Source: Serilophus lunatus (taxonomy: Eukaryota > Chordata > Aves > Passeriformes > Eurylaimidae). Taken from it: DNA of 64,000 nt. Under the pieces are notes generated by a model that was not told the origin of the DNA, searched no databases, and worked only from the letters and a program-made list of their open reading frames with translations. Below, piece after piece: positions 48,552 to 60,380 of this stretch. Position 1 is the first letter of the stretch, and each line of letters opens with the position of its first letter. Location of the stretch: the NCBI GenBank assembly GCA_013399895.1, contig VXBA01001588.1, positions 463,499-527,498 of the forward strand. Direction: 5' to 3'. The translations under genes were made by a program, and so were the position numbers.

Positions 48552-51500
48552 GGGGCCTGCCTAGAGCTGGACAGAGGGAGACAGAGAGTCCCTCCCTGGA
48601 TTGAGAGCCCATTGACCTGCCTGTACTGGCATGATAGGACAAATGGTGGATATTACAAGGGAAACCTTTATTTAATGAAGGCTTTGGTCTGCACTGGGGT
48701 GCAGTGGGAAGCAGTATCTCATCCTACTAGGGACAAGAGTGTGACAGAGAGCTGTGGTTTTGGGATGGGGTGAGTGGGATGGAGCAGACTTCCCTGAAAA
48801 ACTGCCATCCCAAGCATCACATCGCCTGCTGCCTTGTATGTCCGAGCTGCCAAGCCTGACTGTCCACAGGCACAGTCCAACCCAGATGGGAATCCTTGAG
48901 GGAGGTTGTGGAGGGCGATAGAAGGATGCAGGTTCTGCTCGACAAAAAAACTTGTTTCTCCTCCTCTTTTATCCTTTACAAATTCCTTGTGCCTGTCACC
49001 ACACTGATCACTCTGAGGGTTTTAATAAAAAGGGAATCCAATATTTGACATGCGCAGAGCAGAGAGAGTGGAGTCAGCGTGAAGGGAGGGGGACAGCCGA
49101 TGTACCCATATGGAGAAAAGAAGGATGCCAGGGCAACGGCCATCAGAGCCTGCTCAGCTCTTCTCCCTGCACCCCACAGCCTTAACAGGCTCTTAACATA
49201 ACAAGTGAGCTAAGGGAGCAGCCAGCCCTGTGCTCGACGCCCCCGGATTCCTCCGCCCTGACCTCTGTCTCCCAGCTACTGATCCCAGGCAGCACTGGGC
49301 TCTTCTCTGCTTCCTAGACAGCACTATTGTCTCTTAGCTGCTCAGTGGGAAAGGATACTCTGGGTCCTTTCCTAAGAAAGACCAGTAAAGCCTGGGGAAG
49401 AAAAATACATATATGTATACATGCATACATATTTATGTGTGTGTATATAAGCATATGCAATAAATAAAGCAAGCCAGCCAAGCCCTTCAGGCAATTTTAG
49501 CTCCATGTTTTTCAGGAAGAGGATTTTCCTCCCTCCCCTCCCATCTCCTAATGAAATCCCCCAAGCCCTCCTTGTTTCTCTCCCCCACCCCCCTACTGCC
49601 AAAGTGTACTCACATAGGCATGCTCTCAGGGATTTTGTCTCCTGTACTTGGAGCAGCATAGGCTGTCAGGATGGGGGAATCTTTTAGTTGCCAAGGTTGT
49701 TGGGTGCAGAGGTTTAGCCATAAACCCATCCAGATTCCCTTCAAAGCCTTTGTTGCTCACTTGCTCGCCATTTGATTTGGAGCATCCCTTCATCCTATTT
49801 CTCCCAGACCTACCTTCTTTTACCTCACCCATGCACCCACGTACATTCACAACAAGCCTGGCCATGGTTGGAGGGATGAAGGTGCATAATTGCTGGATAC
49901 TCTCTCAGAGCCCCAGGTCCTGACTGTGGGACCATCTGCCTGTATGAGCATATATATACAGCTGCCTCCATCCTCTGCCTCTTGGTGCTACCCAAGACAC
50001 TCTTGGCATGGATGTGGCAACCCACCTCTCTCTACCCGTCAGTGTAGCTTCTCCTAGTTAGACCTTTCCCTGTAATGCTTGTGGGACTGTATGGAGGTAG
50101 GACAGAAAGCAGAGGTGCCTGGCAAATGACTAGACCATGGTCCTTCATCCCTGGCTTCTGCCTGCGCACCCTTGCCTTCAGGTTGAGCCTCACACTGGTT
50201 CCCCCACTTGTCTTCCCCAAGCAGCACTGAACTGACAGCCCAGGTACTCCTGGGTTCTCCACAAAATGGGAAGAGGGCTGTGGAAGACATGTGGAGCTGC
50301 ACAGCTCTGAAGGCAACCAGCCCTGTGTGTTCCCCTGCGGCTGAAAGTGCAGATGAAAGGATTAGCCATGCTTCGTTCTGCTCACCTTCCATCCCCTGCC
50401 CAAAACCCAATTTCTTTACGGAGAGAAAACGAGTTACCCTCTCCTAGTGTCTCTTTTTGCCTCCCACTGCACATGAAAATGCTGACGGATTTCCCTGATC
50501 ACTAGCCATGCTGGCTAGTGGCTAAAGCAGTTCATTTCAGACCCTGTGCAGGTATTTCTTACCATATATTATAGTGAATAATGTATCCTCAGCCATGCAG
50601 CACAAGGCTTATAAGGCTATCTCAGTATTCTGGTGACAGCTTTAAACCACTCGACCATTGACCATTCAGGTCTCATGGTTTATAGAGTCACCAGCACACC
50701 TTGACAGGGTTATAGCCTACTTATTGGTATAAAGCATGGTTAGGGATACATTATTATAGCACGTTGCCTCTGAAACGGGGCTGTGTGCCACCAGTGGCCT
50801 AGAGAGCCCTTGCTGGTGATCTGCAAAGGGCTGGGCAATGTGCACAGCCTGATTAACATCTGCCTGCTAAACCACGATGAGCAATTGTTGGAGTGACCTG
50901 AGAGACAACATTCACCCTGAGATATTGGAGGGCTGGAGATACAGGTGGCTCTGACAAGTGAGGGGCTGCAAAGAGTTTCTTTCTATGAAAGTGAGCACCC
51001 AACTAAGTCTGAAGACCTCTGTTTAGCACCACTGATCTAAAAGGATGCAGTCCCTGTGGACTGTAACTGGCAGCCATTGTGCAGGTTGCCATAAGGCTTT
51101 GTAGACTGCTGCTTCCATACTACATGGTTTACGTCCACCTTTTCTGGGCTGCTTCAGGTTGGTTGCAACCTGACTACCTTGCTTTTCTACAAATGTCAGT
51201 TTGGTCTGACTCATGCTGAACACTCATTAACATTTACTAGAGTTAAGGTAGTTAATCACTACAGCTAAGGTTGAAATCTGACTTTTCTTCTGATTCCAGA
51301 TTCCAGGTCTGCAAGCTGTTCCCATCTCCCACAGAAAGGTTTCTTCCTTGTTTCCATTGTTTCAGTCTTGCTCTCCAGATTAGTGATTTTATTATAAAGT
51401 TTCCAAGGATTGTTTGAATTACCTTTGAATGCAACATGCACCTGTTCTTCTTGTTGTTGCAGAGCTGGGACAATTTAACAAACAACTCAGGTTAAAAATG

Positions 51501-54034
51501 TTGACCTCAGGTTGCTTCCTGATCTCGCTCAATTTGTTAAATATTGAGCCAAATTTGGAGAAAAATTACCTTGGTACTTTGAAAGTTCTCAAAACTGGAA
51601 GTCAGCAATAATGTTTTAAAATTTCTCTCCCTCCACTCCCTCTGTAAGTGCTACTAAAGGCAATATTTTCTAAGGATATTTCAGCTGTAGGACCGGTTAA
51701 ATGGATCCATTATGGAAATTCTATATGTCAGTGTTCAGGATGCCTCTGAAACAAATGGACTCCTTTTCTCAGATGTTATGATGGTCTCAGGGAGCTCTCG
51801 ACCACAGCCCCATTTAACATATGCCTCTTTAGTGTTTTTTCTTAGTTTCTTGTGCAGCTTTGATCCTACAGAGATTTATGCTTGTGATTAACTTTAAGCA
51901 TGTAAATAGCTCCTCTGAATTCCATGGGATGGTTACAGTTAACAGTGTGAGAATCCTCTGATAGGGCTGAGGCTGGCCTCAGCCCTGCTCTTGTGAACAC
52001 TGCTGCCAGGTGTGCACAGTTCGGGATCAGCCAGATGCACAGACCTGGCCTGGGCCAGGCATCCTTACAGCATCACATCTTACAGAGTTAGCCAGAGCAC
52101 ACACTATACAGCCTTTGTGCCAGCTTCAATTTTATTCCAGCTTTCTGCAAGGTATGAGGGGATGACAGGTGATATTTTAAGGTATAAAGCCAGAGTCACA
52201 GACAAATAACACCGAATGCACATTGAGTCTGTCAGGAGAAGTTAACCTGTCAGCACTCCCTGAAAGGATCTGCATTAGCAGATCAGCTCCACATCAGATC
52301 AGCATTTGTGTCATGTGGCCACAGTGTTTCTAACCCAGTACTTGGAGCCCTAAAGCCTGACTTTCTTGCCTGTTGAATCCAGGCTTCAGTAGGTTTAAGA
52401 CAGCAAGATGATTGCTTACCTTTGCACAGTAGTTCTGCTAGTGTGAGGCTTTAGTGGAGTTTTTTAAAAAGGGAGATAAAATCCTATAATGGGTAGATGT
52501 GAGGCTATTAGTCTTTCCATAGTCTTTTTCACTGAAGAAGGGGAAGGCATAAGATTCTGAAAACAAATAAGCAGACAAACTTTTGTGGATGTACATTTTT
52601 ACTGTCTTTTCGTTGCTTGTACAAACTGGTATACATGGGAGGAGGGTGTGAGATGGCACTGATAGTACAGTTCTTACTAAGCCTTAGTAGGAACAAATTG
52701 GTTGCTTTGCATTCAGCTTCTCAGCTCAGGTTTCCACTTCAAGTGCAATAAATCCTTGAGTCCATGATTACATCTCTCCTTCCCTTAACACAAATCGCCT
52801 TGCCAGGTCCTGAGCTCTTGCTGCTGGGTCAAGCCACACCAGTACTAAACCCAGAGCACAAGGGGAGGAACCAGACCCACCTCTGTAAAAGGACAGATAG
52901 ATCATAGTGCAGATGAAACAACTGAGGGATATATAGCTAATTATATGCACAAGTGTGGGGTATTTATTACTGTAAAATGCTCACAAAATTCATAGGCACC
53001 TAAGACTTACGATGGCATTATCCACCGCCACTGGAGAATTAATGGGCAGCCTTTTCCCTGTGCTAAAGCAGACAACGGAGGGGGGTACTCTGTCATCCAG
53101 AGGTGAGAGCAGGGAATGAATGCATAGATAGTACTCCCCTCTAATGCTAATGGACCCTAGCACTGAGATTAGATTTACACCCTCCCTCTAAATGTACACC
53201 AGGGGAAGGCAGCTCCCCCATGCTGCCTTCCCAACAGTGTGGTGCTGCAAAAGCTGCTCTCTGCTTACCCTGTCTGGTCCTCACTGGCCTCCACTCTGGC
53301 CAGCATAGAGTGTCCTTCTCCCCACATCTGCCGTGCCCAGGTTCACAGGGAAGGACCATTCACATTTTCCTCTGGCCAGTGTCCCATGACAACAATGAGC
53401 AGGGCAGCAGTTTTCTACCTGCATAGTCCCATCCCAGCCCCCAGCTCACTCCTCTGCATGTATCCACCACCCCACTATAAATGCTGGTGTTTCAGTCCTC
53501 AGCACCATAGGAACACCACACCATACTACATGTAGAGGATTAAACAGTTCTTTAATACTCTCAGCTTGCCCAAGAAACAAAAGCATGTAGAAATTATCCT
53601 TTCCCTTCCCTCCATCTTTATTTTTGGGATAGGAATGGGATTTTGACCTGAGGAATAATAAACCTAACAACAGGGAATGTGTGACTACTGATCTTCAGCT
53701 TGCAGAAGAGATAAGCTAAAGATACCCAGAAGAGAAAGAAAAACCATCAGAAAAGTTCTCATGGACAGATTTTTCCATCATGGCTCCATGTTTGACCCAA
53801 GTGCCTTGAGCAGACCCGGTGCTAGTCCCCAGCCCTAGCCCTGGGAGGAGCTGGGACTCAGAAGGCACAGCCCTGGAGCCTGTGAGGAGCACGTTGGTGC
53901 TCACAAACTTCCCACTAACACAGCCAGGAGAACAGGCCCCACAGAAAAGGAGAGGAAGAACAGCCTTCCCTCATCCCTGGCAGTGGGCTTGCTCCTGGGC
54001 AACATCACCCCATGCGTGGTGGGAGTGACCACAG
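48552..54034. other. Non-coding, no gene recognised
   Basis: About 5.5 kb with no supported gene. Bases 49015-49085 include TTTTAATAAAAAGGG and TGACATGCGCAGAGC and may be a weak regulatory block. A perfect eight-base hairpin CACTAGCC/GGCTAGTG lies at 50500-50520. Frames up to 118 codons on both strands look random. Confidence 0.45.
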
Positions 54035-54240
54035 GCCTGCTAAAGAATTCCTTGCAAATAATTCACACCAACTTGTTTAAAGGAGCAAATGGGTTTAATT
54101 ATTAGTTACAATCTTGTCAATAATTATCACCCCATCTGTGGGTAATAAATGGCAGCTTCTCACAGACTGCATCATTAGAGTTTAAGGACACCAATGGGGT
54201 GCATTAAAATGCTGAGGAAAGCATTGATCTGGTGTAAAAA
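54035..54240. promoter_or_regulatory. Candidate conserved non-coding element I
   Basis: AT-rich unique block with TTGCAAATAATTCAC, GGGTTTAATTATTAG, TGTCAATAATTATCAC and GGTAATAAATGG: many TAAT/TTAT homeodomain-type cores in 150 bp. CpG is almost absent, so support is motif density only. Confidence 0.35.
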
Positions 54241-57200
54241 TGCTCTTTACAAATTACAGACACAGGTCAAGCCCACCAGTGAGTCCTCCCTCTTCCCATC
54301 TGATGCCAGCCTGCCAGCTCCTCTTACCATGCATCCTCCCAGTACCCCCAGCTCATGGTGGATGGAAAGACAAAGACCCCAGATTGTGGATTGCAGGGGA
54401 TCTAGACCTTTCTTAGGACTCTGAGCTCTATAGAGTGATGGTTATGCAGTTATGACAGGGCTGACATAAAGCACCACAGCTTCATCTTGGTCAGCTCTGT
54501 TGGTTTATTCTCACAAAGAAGCTGGACTTATCTTCACAGCAGTTTTTATCCAATGAGCAATAGAAGTGGGATCATGTAGGCAATGTCTCCCAAAATGCAG
54601 CTACTTCTAAGGTGGAAAAGCATCAGTCATCACACAGCAGGACTTCTCAGAGGAGAGATGAACTCCTTTTTTTGGAATTTCTTTTTATTTTTTCTTTCCT
54701 ATTTGAACTGCAAGCTTGAATATAGGATGGCAGAATGCAATTATCTAGGCTGGAATTTGGCCAAAATGCTGGGGCTAACAGCCCTACTGTTTCAAAATAT
54801 GCCACAGTACCCTAAATGATCACATCTTGCAGGATTTGATTTTGCATTTCATCCAAAACAACGTTAGGAAGTTGATAAGCAGGATAAGCATAAACTAGTC
54901 CCACTTATCCCTGTACCTACTGAAAGTTCAACGCAGAACAGCTTCTGAAACGGTTTTGATTTCTGTGCAAAACATCGAAAGAAGTCAGTAATTTTATTCC
55001 CTTTGCAGATTCTCTGCCACCAGTTTCCATTTCTTTTTTCAGTGGAAAACAAATCAGCTTTCAGAAGGAGAAGCTTGAGCAAAACAATTTATACTAATTT
55101 GAGAACAAAAAAAGAGAGAAGGGCATTTCTTTCCTCTACAACAGTATTTTAGATGTGCTTTCTTTTTTTTGTTTTGTTTTGTGATTCAGCCTGTTAGGAC
55201 AGACAGAGGATTAAGACAGCTAATGGACAGTCTTTATTGGCAAACAAAACTAACACCTAAATGACTCTTTGCATGTACAAGTGGTAAACTCTTCATTAAA
55301 AAGAGAGATACATTGACAGAGGCAGACTGGGCTACAACTGAGCCACAGAGTAAATAAACCTCTGCCAGGGCCCATACAATCACCATGCCTCCCATGCTTG
55401 CAACCTATTCCCTTAGTATTAAATAGCTCCAAATGCTCCCTGTTGTTTTGAATGCTACGCAAATATTGGCAGAAGGATGCACACTCTATTTTAAAGATAT
55501 CTCAGATACAGCCACACCAACCAAACTTTTTTTGAAAAGAGCATCAGGACTTGCAGTTTCTCTTTTTACTTCAGGGAGTGAAATTTATCTGCAGAATTAA
55601 TTGTGCTTTTGGCTGTCTCAGGCTTTGTGCTAGGTCTTGTTGAATTTGGCCAATCATCTCCCACAAGGGAAGAATAGAAAATGAAAAAGTAATTTTGAAA
55701 AGTGAAAATATGTAATTTTCTATTTTTGAGAAAAGAATAATTATAATTGATTTTTCATATTGAAACATCTTCCTATTCCGAAACATAACTGTTTTTCTAG
55801 AAAGGACAGTGGCTGTCTGTAAACAACACATCTCATTCCGCAAAAATTAAAGTATCCATCCATTTTACTGGAATATCTAGGAAAAAATCCACCTTAGGTG
55901 ACTAGCAAAAACCAAATGCCTCTTGATTTTCAGTCGTACAAATCAAAGAAAATGAATGAAAGAGACATTCTGTAGGAGTTTCAGATGCCATGGCTGCTGG
56001 GAGAACATGGATCAGCTTTACAGCATCACCAGCACATATGTACTACATTGGCTTCTTATCCCTGCTCTCTGCATGTTAAAAGTGCACTTGAAAATCTCAA
56101 ACTCCCACTTATCTCACACATATCAACCACACTTAGATAAACTGTCCCAGTTCTGCTATTGCCTAGCTCACACCTAGTTTCCATCACATCTCTCTCTGGT
56201 GCTGAGGGGAATATAAAAAAGGAAAATAGACGGAGACTCAGGAAACACCATGTTCAGTTCTTAATTTGTAGCCATTCATAATCTACTTCTAAATATCATG
56301 GTAATTCCTTTGATTTTCTGAAAATGCAAGTGTATCCTAAAAAACTCTGACTTTTTGGCAGCCTGCACCAGAAACAAATTATTCCCATGTTGTAATGCAT
56401 AACGCACAGCAAGGTCTGCATGAGAACTGGAGCTGGCCACTGCACAAACACAATTCCACTGGTGAAGCTTCCAGCCTCATTCATAGTACCTGCTCTTCAG
56501 TTTTGTTCCTGTTTAAAAAATGCCATGTCACTTGATTGACTGATTCCATGCCACAAGCAGTTTGCAAACATGCTTGTTTGAAGAAGATATGCCCTGACTG
56601 ATTTGGAAAATCCCTAAGCAATACATTCAAAATAATTCAGAACTGATTAATGACAAGTTGAGTAAATAGAGGGAATAAAGGTCCTGGCACAGGCTATGGT
56701 GAGTTAGAATTTGTTGAGTTCACTCCAACTAATTTTGTATACCTTCTTTCATTTCACTTTCTGCAAAATCCCAGCAAATCACTTTATGGTGAGGGATGTG
56801 TTGCAAACCAGAATGTGATGTATAGACAGAGGAGAAAAATCACAACAGCACATTAAAAAATTTCCTTGAGTAAATATTTGCATTGGAAACTGGTCCTCAA
56901 GATTCATTGCATGAAGCCAGGGGTCAGAAACATTATGAGTCCACTCAAAACAAAGGCAACTTGAAACTGGGAAGCAGGGTTACGAGCGATCTGGTTGGAG
57001 TGAGTGCAACCTCATCAGTGTCAGGGAACTGTGTCTTTTATTGTAGCTGAATATCCTATCCCTGCATTTGTGCATGTACGTTCATGGGTGTTCACATATT
57101 TAATGCAAACAAACACAAGTGCACCACTCACACATTCTTAAAATGTATGTGCATATATTCCAATATTCACAATGAACTGTTTATGAGCAAGCTATCAAGA

Positions 57201-57365
57201 AAGAGTTTTCACTGAAATTATTCAGTGAATGACTTCAAACAATGAATACATTGCAGGAAATGGCGATTGGCTCCAGAGCAATCCGCAAGCAGAAAAGAAG
57301 GCATAAGCAGTTGAATAAATGGGTGGCTATGAATTACTCATTTAGCTGCATTATCTTCTTGTGGT
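54241..57365. other. Non-coding, no gene recognised
   Basis: AT-rich unique sequence. A single inverted octamer ATTTGCAT lies at 56876-56883. Frames stay at or below 90 codons. Confidence 0.45.
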
Positions 57366-57513
57366 CCCAATTCAGCAAATGTCTAAACACCCACTTCCCA
57401 TTAAGAGCATGAATAGTCCCATTGATTCAATAGGGTTATTTTCTCTGCCTTCCATGGGGCAACTCAAATACTTAAATTTAAGCAAGTGCTTAAAGTGCTT
57501 TGCTGAATCAGGA
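57366..57513. repeat. Palindromic interspersed element, ancient
   Basis: The ends are inverted: CCAATTCAGCAAA at 57367-57379 and TTTGCTGAATCAGG at 57499-57512. The centre is itself near-palindromic (CCCATTGATTCAATAGGG, 57418-57435). GAGCATGAATAGTCCC and CTTAAATTTAAGCAAGTGC on either side resemble an old sauropsid repeat with a CCCATTGACTTCAATGGG centre. A non-autonomous DNA transposon is likely; the family is not named. Confidence 0.6.
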
Positions 57514-57606
57514 GGTATGTCCACACTGTATATACCTGTGTTATACAGAAGGTCAGACTAGCTGATCCAAGAATCCTTTATGGTCTTAAGATCTATAAAT
57601 CTATGA
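57514..57606 (+). mobile_element. Old CR1-like LINE tail
   Basis: GAAGGTCAGACTAGCTGATCC, TTTATGGTCTTAAGATC and TATAAATCTATGAAT match the older CR1 tail type with GGTCAGACTAGATGATC, GGCCTTAAAATC and ATCTATGAATCTATG. It abuts the palindromic element directly. Confidence 0.75.
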
Positions 57607-57739
57607 ATAAAACCAGCCTTTGCTGGAATTGCTTCTCCATAACCTTCCTGAGCACTGAAATTCATCCACACCCCAAAAATATTAATAAAACACTCTGTAC
57701 TTAACTCTTTTCATATTATACTAAGTACGCCACTAAATA

Positions 57740-58030
57740 AACCTCTTAATATTCCAGTATATTTTGCAATGAACATTTTCCCGGTACGCTAGAGCGGTTC
57801 CTCCTTTTGTGCCATCCAGAACACAATCCCCATGAAATACTGCAGTAAACATTTCTCTGAGTACTACAGCAAACACTACCAGCATTAGCAGATTAACCAT
57901 TCCACTGAGCGCCATATTAAGCACACGTTTAAATACTGAGAAAAGACGTATAGCCTCGTCTTCCCACTGCGCCTCGTTACCCTGCCGAGATCCATATTTT
58001 TCTGCGCGGAGTCGACCAGCCCTGCATGTA
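57740..58030. promoter_or_regulatory. CpG-retaining candidate regulatory element
   Basis: The first half is AT-rich (AAATAAACC, GCATTAGCAGATTAACC). The second half has the most CpGs of any block outside the 5' island: GGTACGC, AGAGCGG, GAGCGCC, CACACGT, AGACGTA, CCTCGTC, TGCGCCTCG, GCCGAG, TGCGCGGAGTCGACC. No repeat family fits. Minus-strand frames across it (119 and 90 codons) lack any domain I know. Confidence 0.42.
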
Positions 58031-58489
58031 CCTGCTCTGTTCCTTCCCTTCCCAATATCTCTCCTTTTTTTTTTTCCTTCTTCTTGTTTCATTCATCCTG
58101 AATGAACCTATTCTTCTGCCTTGGAAAATTTGACAGGGGCCAGAAAGAAGGGGATAAAAGGAGGTCAGAGGATTTGGCATATTGTTCAACCACAATATCA
58201 ACAAACCTATAATGTGTGAACATCTCTGCCTCTCTGTCTCTCTCAGCATTGCTGAAGTCTTTTGATGGAGAAATACTGGTTAAGTGTGGGTCTCCCCTCC
58301 CTGGATGAAAAGAATCAAGTAGCAGGTCTTGACTAGTGTAATTTGGAATTCTAAAGCATTGTTTGGGTTTTACGGGTATACTTTAATGTCAGCAAAATCA
58401 ACATGGCCAGAAACCTTCAATGGATTCATCTTCAGCAAGTGTTTAAGAGCCACTGACTCGTCTCTTGTTGCTGACAAACCGTCTAGATT

Positions 58490-58588
58490 CAACCCATGGT
58501 TCTGTTCAGCTTTTCTCCTTTCCCTCCTCTCTCCCTCTTTCTCTCTCTTTTTTCCTCTTTTTTTTCCTCTTTTTTTTTTTTTTNTTTT
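58490..58588. repeat. Polypyrimidine tract with an N
   Basis: CT-rich sequence grading into T runs. The single N at 58584 lies inside a T run and is probably a sequencing or assembly uncertainty. Confidence 0.9.
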
Positions 58589-58589
58589 A

Positions 58590-58850
58590 CTAGCAATTTG
58601 ATGTTTGATCATTTGAGGCAATGAGGCGGAGGGTAATTTACGTTATCAGGGAGGTATGAGGGGTGCTGGGAACCCAGACGCAAGGCCCATTCGCCTGCTA
58701 AAGCGCCATCGTAATGTAATGAGACTCCAGTCAAGTGCAGCTAGTAATGGAGAGGAACATTTCCCATTCATCTGCCTACCTGAGACTCCACCGAATACGA
58801 CAATAACTTTTAACGGGAGGAGCAGGGGGGGGACACAGTGAAGGGGGGCC
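58590..58850. promoter_or_regulatory. Candidate conserved non-coding element J
   Basis: A block with GGGTAATTTACGTTATC, AGACGCAAGGC, ATTCGCCTGC, AAAGCGCCATCGTAATG, CACCGAATACGAC and TTTTAACGGG. CpGs are frequent for intergenic DNA and no repeat signature is seen. It ends in G-runs near 58826. Confidence 0.42.
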
Positions 58851-60224
58851 AGAGTCCCCACAGCATGACTCCCTCTGTCTCGTGGAAAGCCACCACAGCC
58901 TCATCCTTTAGACCATTGAGGGAAGCAAATTAACACAACTCAGAAACTCACAAAACAGGTTGTTGGAAGTGCTTAATCCTTCCTGGATCCTTTCCAGCAG
59001 GCACCTGGTCAGCACAGACCCCAGCCTTTGTCACCAGTCTATGACTGGGTCCCATCCTTGGACTCTCAGCTGTTGCATCCTCCAGCTCAGAGCCAGAGAG
59101 AGCTTGGAAAGGATGGGCACACCAGAGCAGGCCTGATGTGGGAAAGTGCCTGTACATCAACTAGCAGAAGTTGAAAAAAGGAGGAAAACAATTTCCTAGA
59201 AGTGCTCCAATGCTGTTTCCCTCCAAAGGGGTTTCTAAAAATTGTTCTTTAAACTGATGGCCCCTAGCCAGCTCCATCACTTGCTCACAAACGTGGCTTC
59301 CTATTACAAAACCAGAGTTTTGAGAAACCTCTCCCCTTTGTTTTCAAGTGTGACAAACAGGACATCGGGATTGCATCAACAATTTGTTTTAATACCATTT
59401 TCTAATAACAGTCAAAACACAACCAAAAAATTTAGTCTCAACCCAAACTTCTTGTGCCAGGGATGTTCACCCCAAGGGGATTTCATTCCCCATGGCTTTA
59501 TCAGAGCAGCCCCATCCTGCCACAGAGCCTAGAGAAGCAGATACTAACTCCACTCCATGGTATCCTGGAGATGGCTGTTCCCGTAACAAAGATGAGCATG
59601 TCTACATCCCCCTGACTATCAGGCTAACTGAGGCACATAATGGTGTTCTGTCCCATGCCATGATGAATAATATCCAAGGGCTTGGGTCTTTTTTCAGAGA
59701 ATGAGTTCCCGAGGATGCTGGGAGTGATTTCTGTTCCCCCTACTCTCTGTGCTCTGCTCCTCAGCCTTGGCCCTTGCCTGTAAAAGCCTCCCTGGCTGCA
59801 GATTCACTTCCCACTCTGCCTGTGTAACACAGTGACAGGCCCTCTCAGCAGCACAGTAATAATAACAACAGCAATACCCACCACCAGCAATAACAATGAT
59901 GCACATATTCAAGTCCTTGCAGATGACCCTGCTACTCTGCACACTTTGCAAGCTGAGAGTAATTATAGCTCGAGGGAACCTCCTGGATGCAAACAGATCT
60001 TCTGGTATGAAGACCTCAACTTATGTCAAGGGTTGTAGGTGGCAAGGATGAGATACAGGGGCAGGAGAGATTAATTTCCTTCATCAGCCTGTTCTAAGCT
60101 TGCTGTTTGTTCCCAGAACTTGGCCTGAGAAAGGAGGGAGAGGGAAGGAGAGGGGAAGCTGAGGTCTCTCCTTCCCAGCTCTCACCAAATTCTTGCCACA
60201 TGGACCCTTCCAATTATATCCACA
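58851..60224. other. Non-coding, no gene recognised
   Basis: Unique sequence with a short AAT/AAC-rich stretch near 59855-59900. Frames up to 96 codons show no domain. Confidence 0.45.
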
Positions 60225-60380
60225 TTTGAAAGGCTGCTGTCAGGATGAAAGGCGCAGAGCAGTAATGAACTGACGATTAATTTGCAGTTGGCTCACCCAG
60301 TGCGTGAGTGTCTCTCAGGCTCGCTGCATGCGGGTGCTAAATATGACGATGTCAGCAATTGTCAGCAAGAGCATGGGTTA
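60225..60380. promoter_or_regulatory. Candidate conserved non-coding element K
   Basis: AAAGGCGCAGAGCAG, AACTGACGATTAATTTGCAG, CAGTGCGTGAGTG, GGCTCGCTGCATGCGGG and AATATGACGATGTC: a TAAT core and repeated ACGA/GCG motifs in a compact unique block. Flagged from composition only. Confidence 0.38.

Noticed and set aside
50500..50520. Eight-base hairpin CACTAGCC/GGCTAGTG
   Set aside because: Perfect but short. No flanking complementarity that would suggest a microRNA precursor.
58329..58621. Open frames crossing 58500-58600 on both strands
   Set aside because: Both run through the polypyrimidine tract and the N at 58584; low complexity only.
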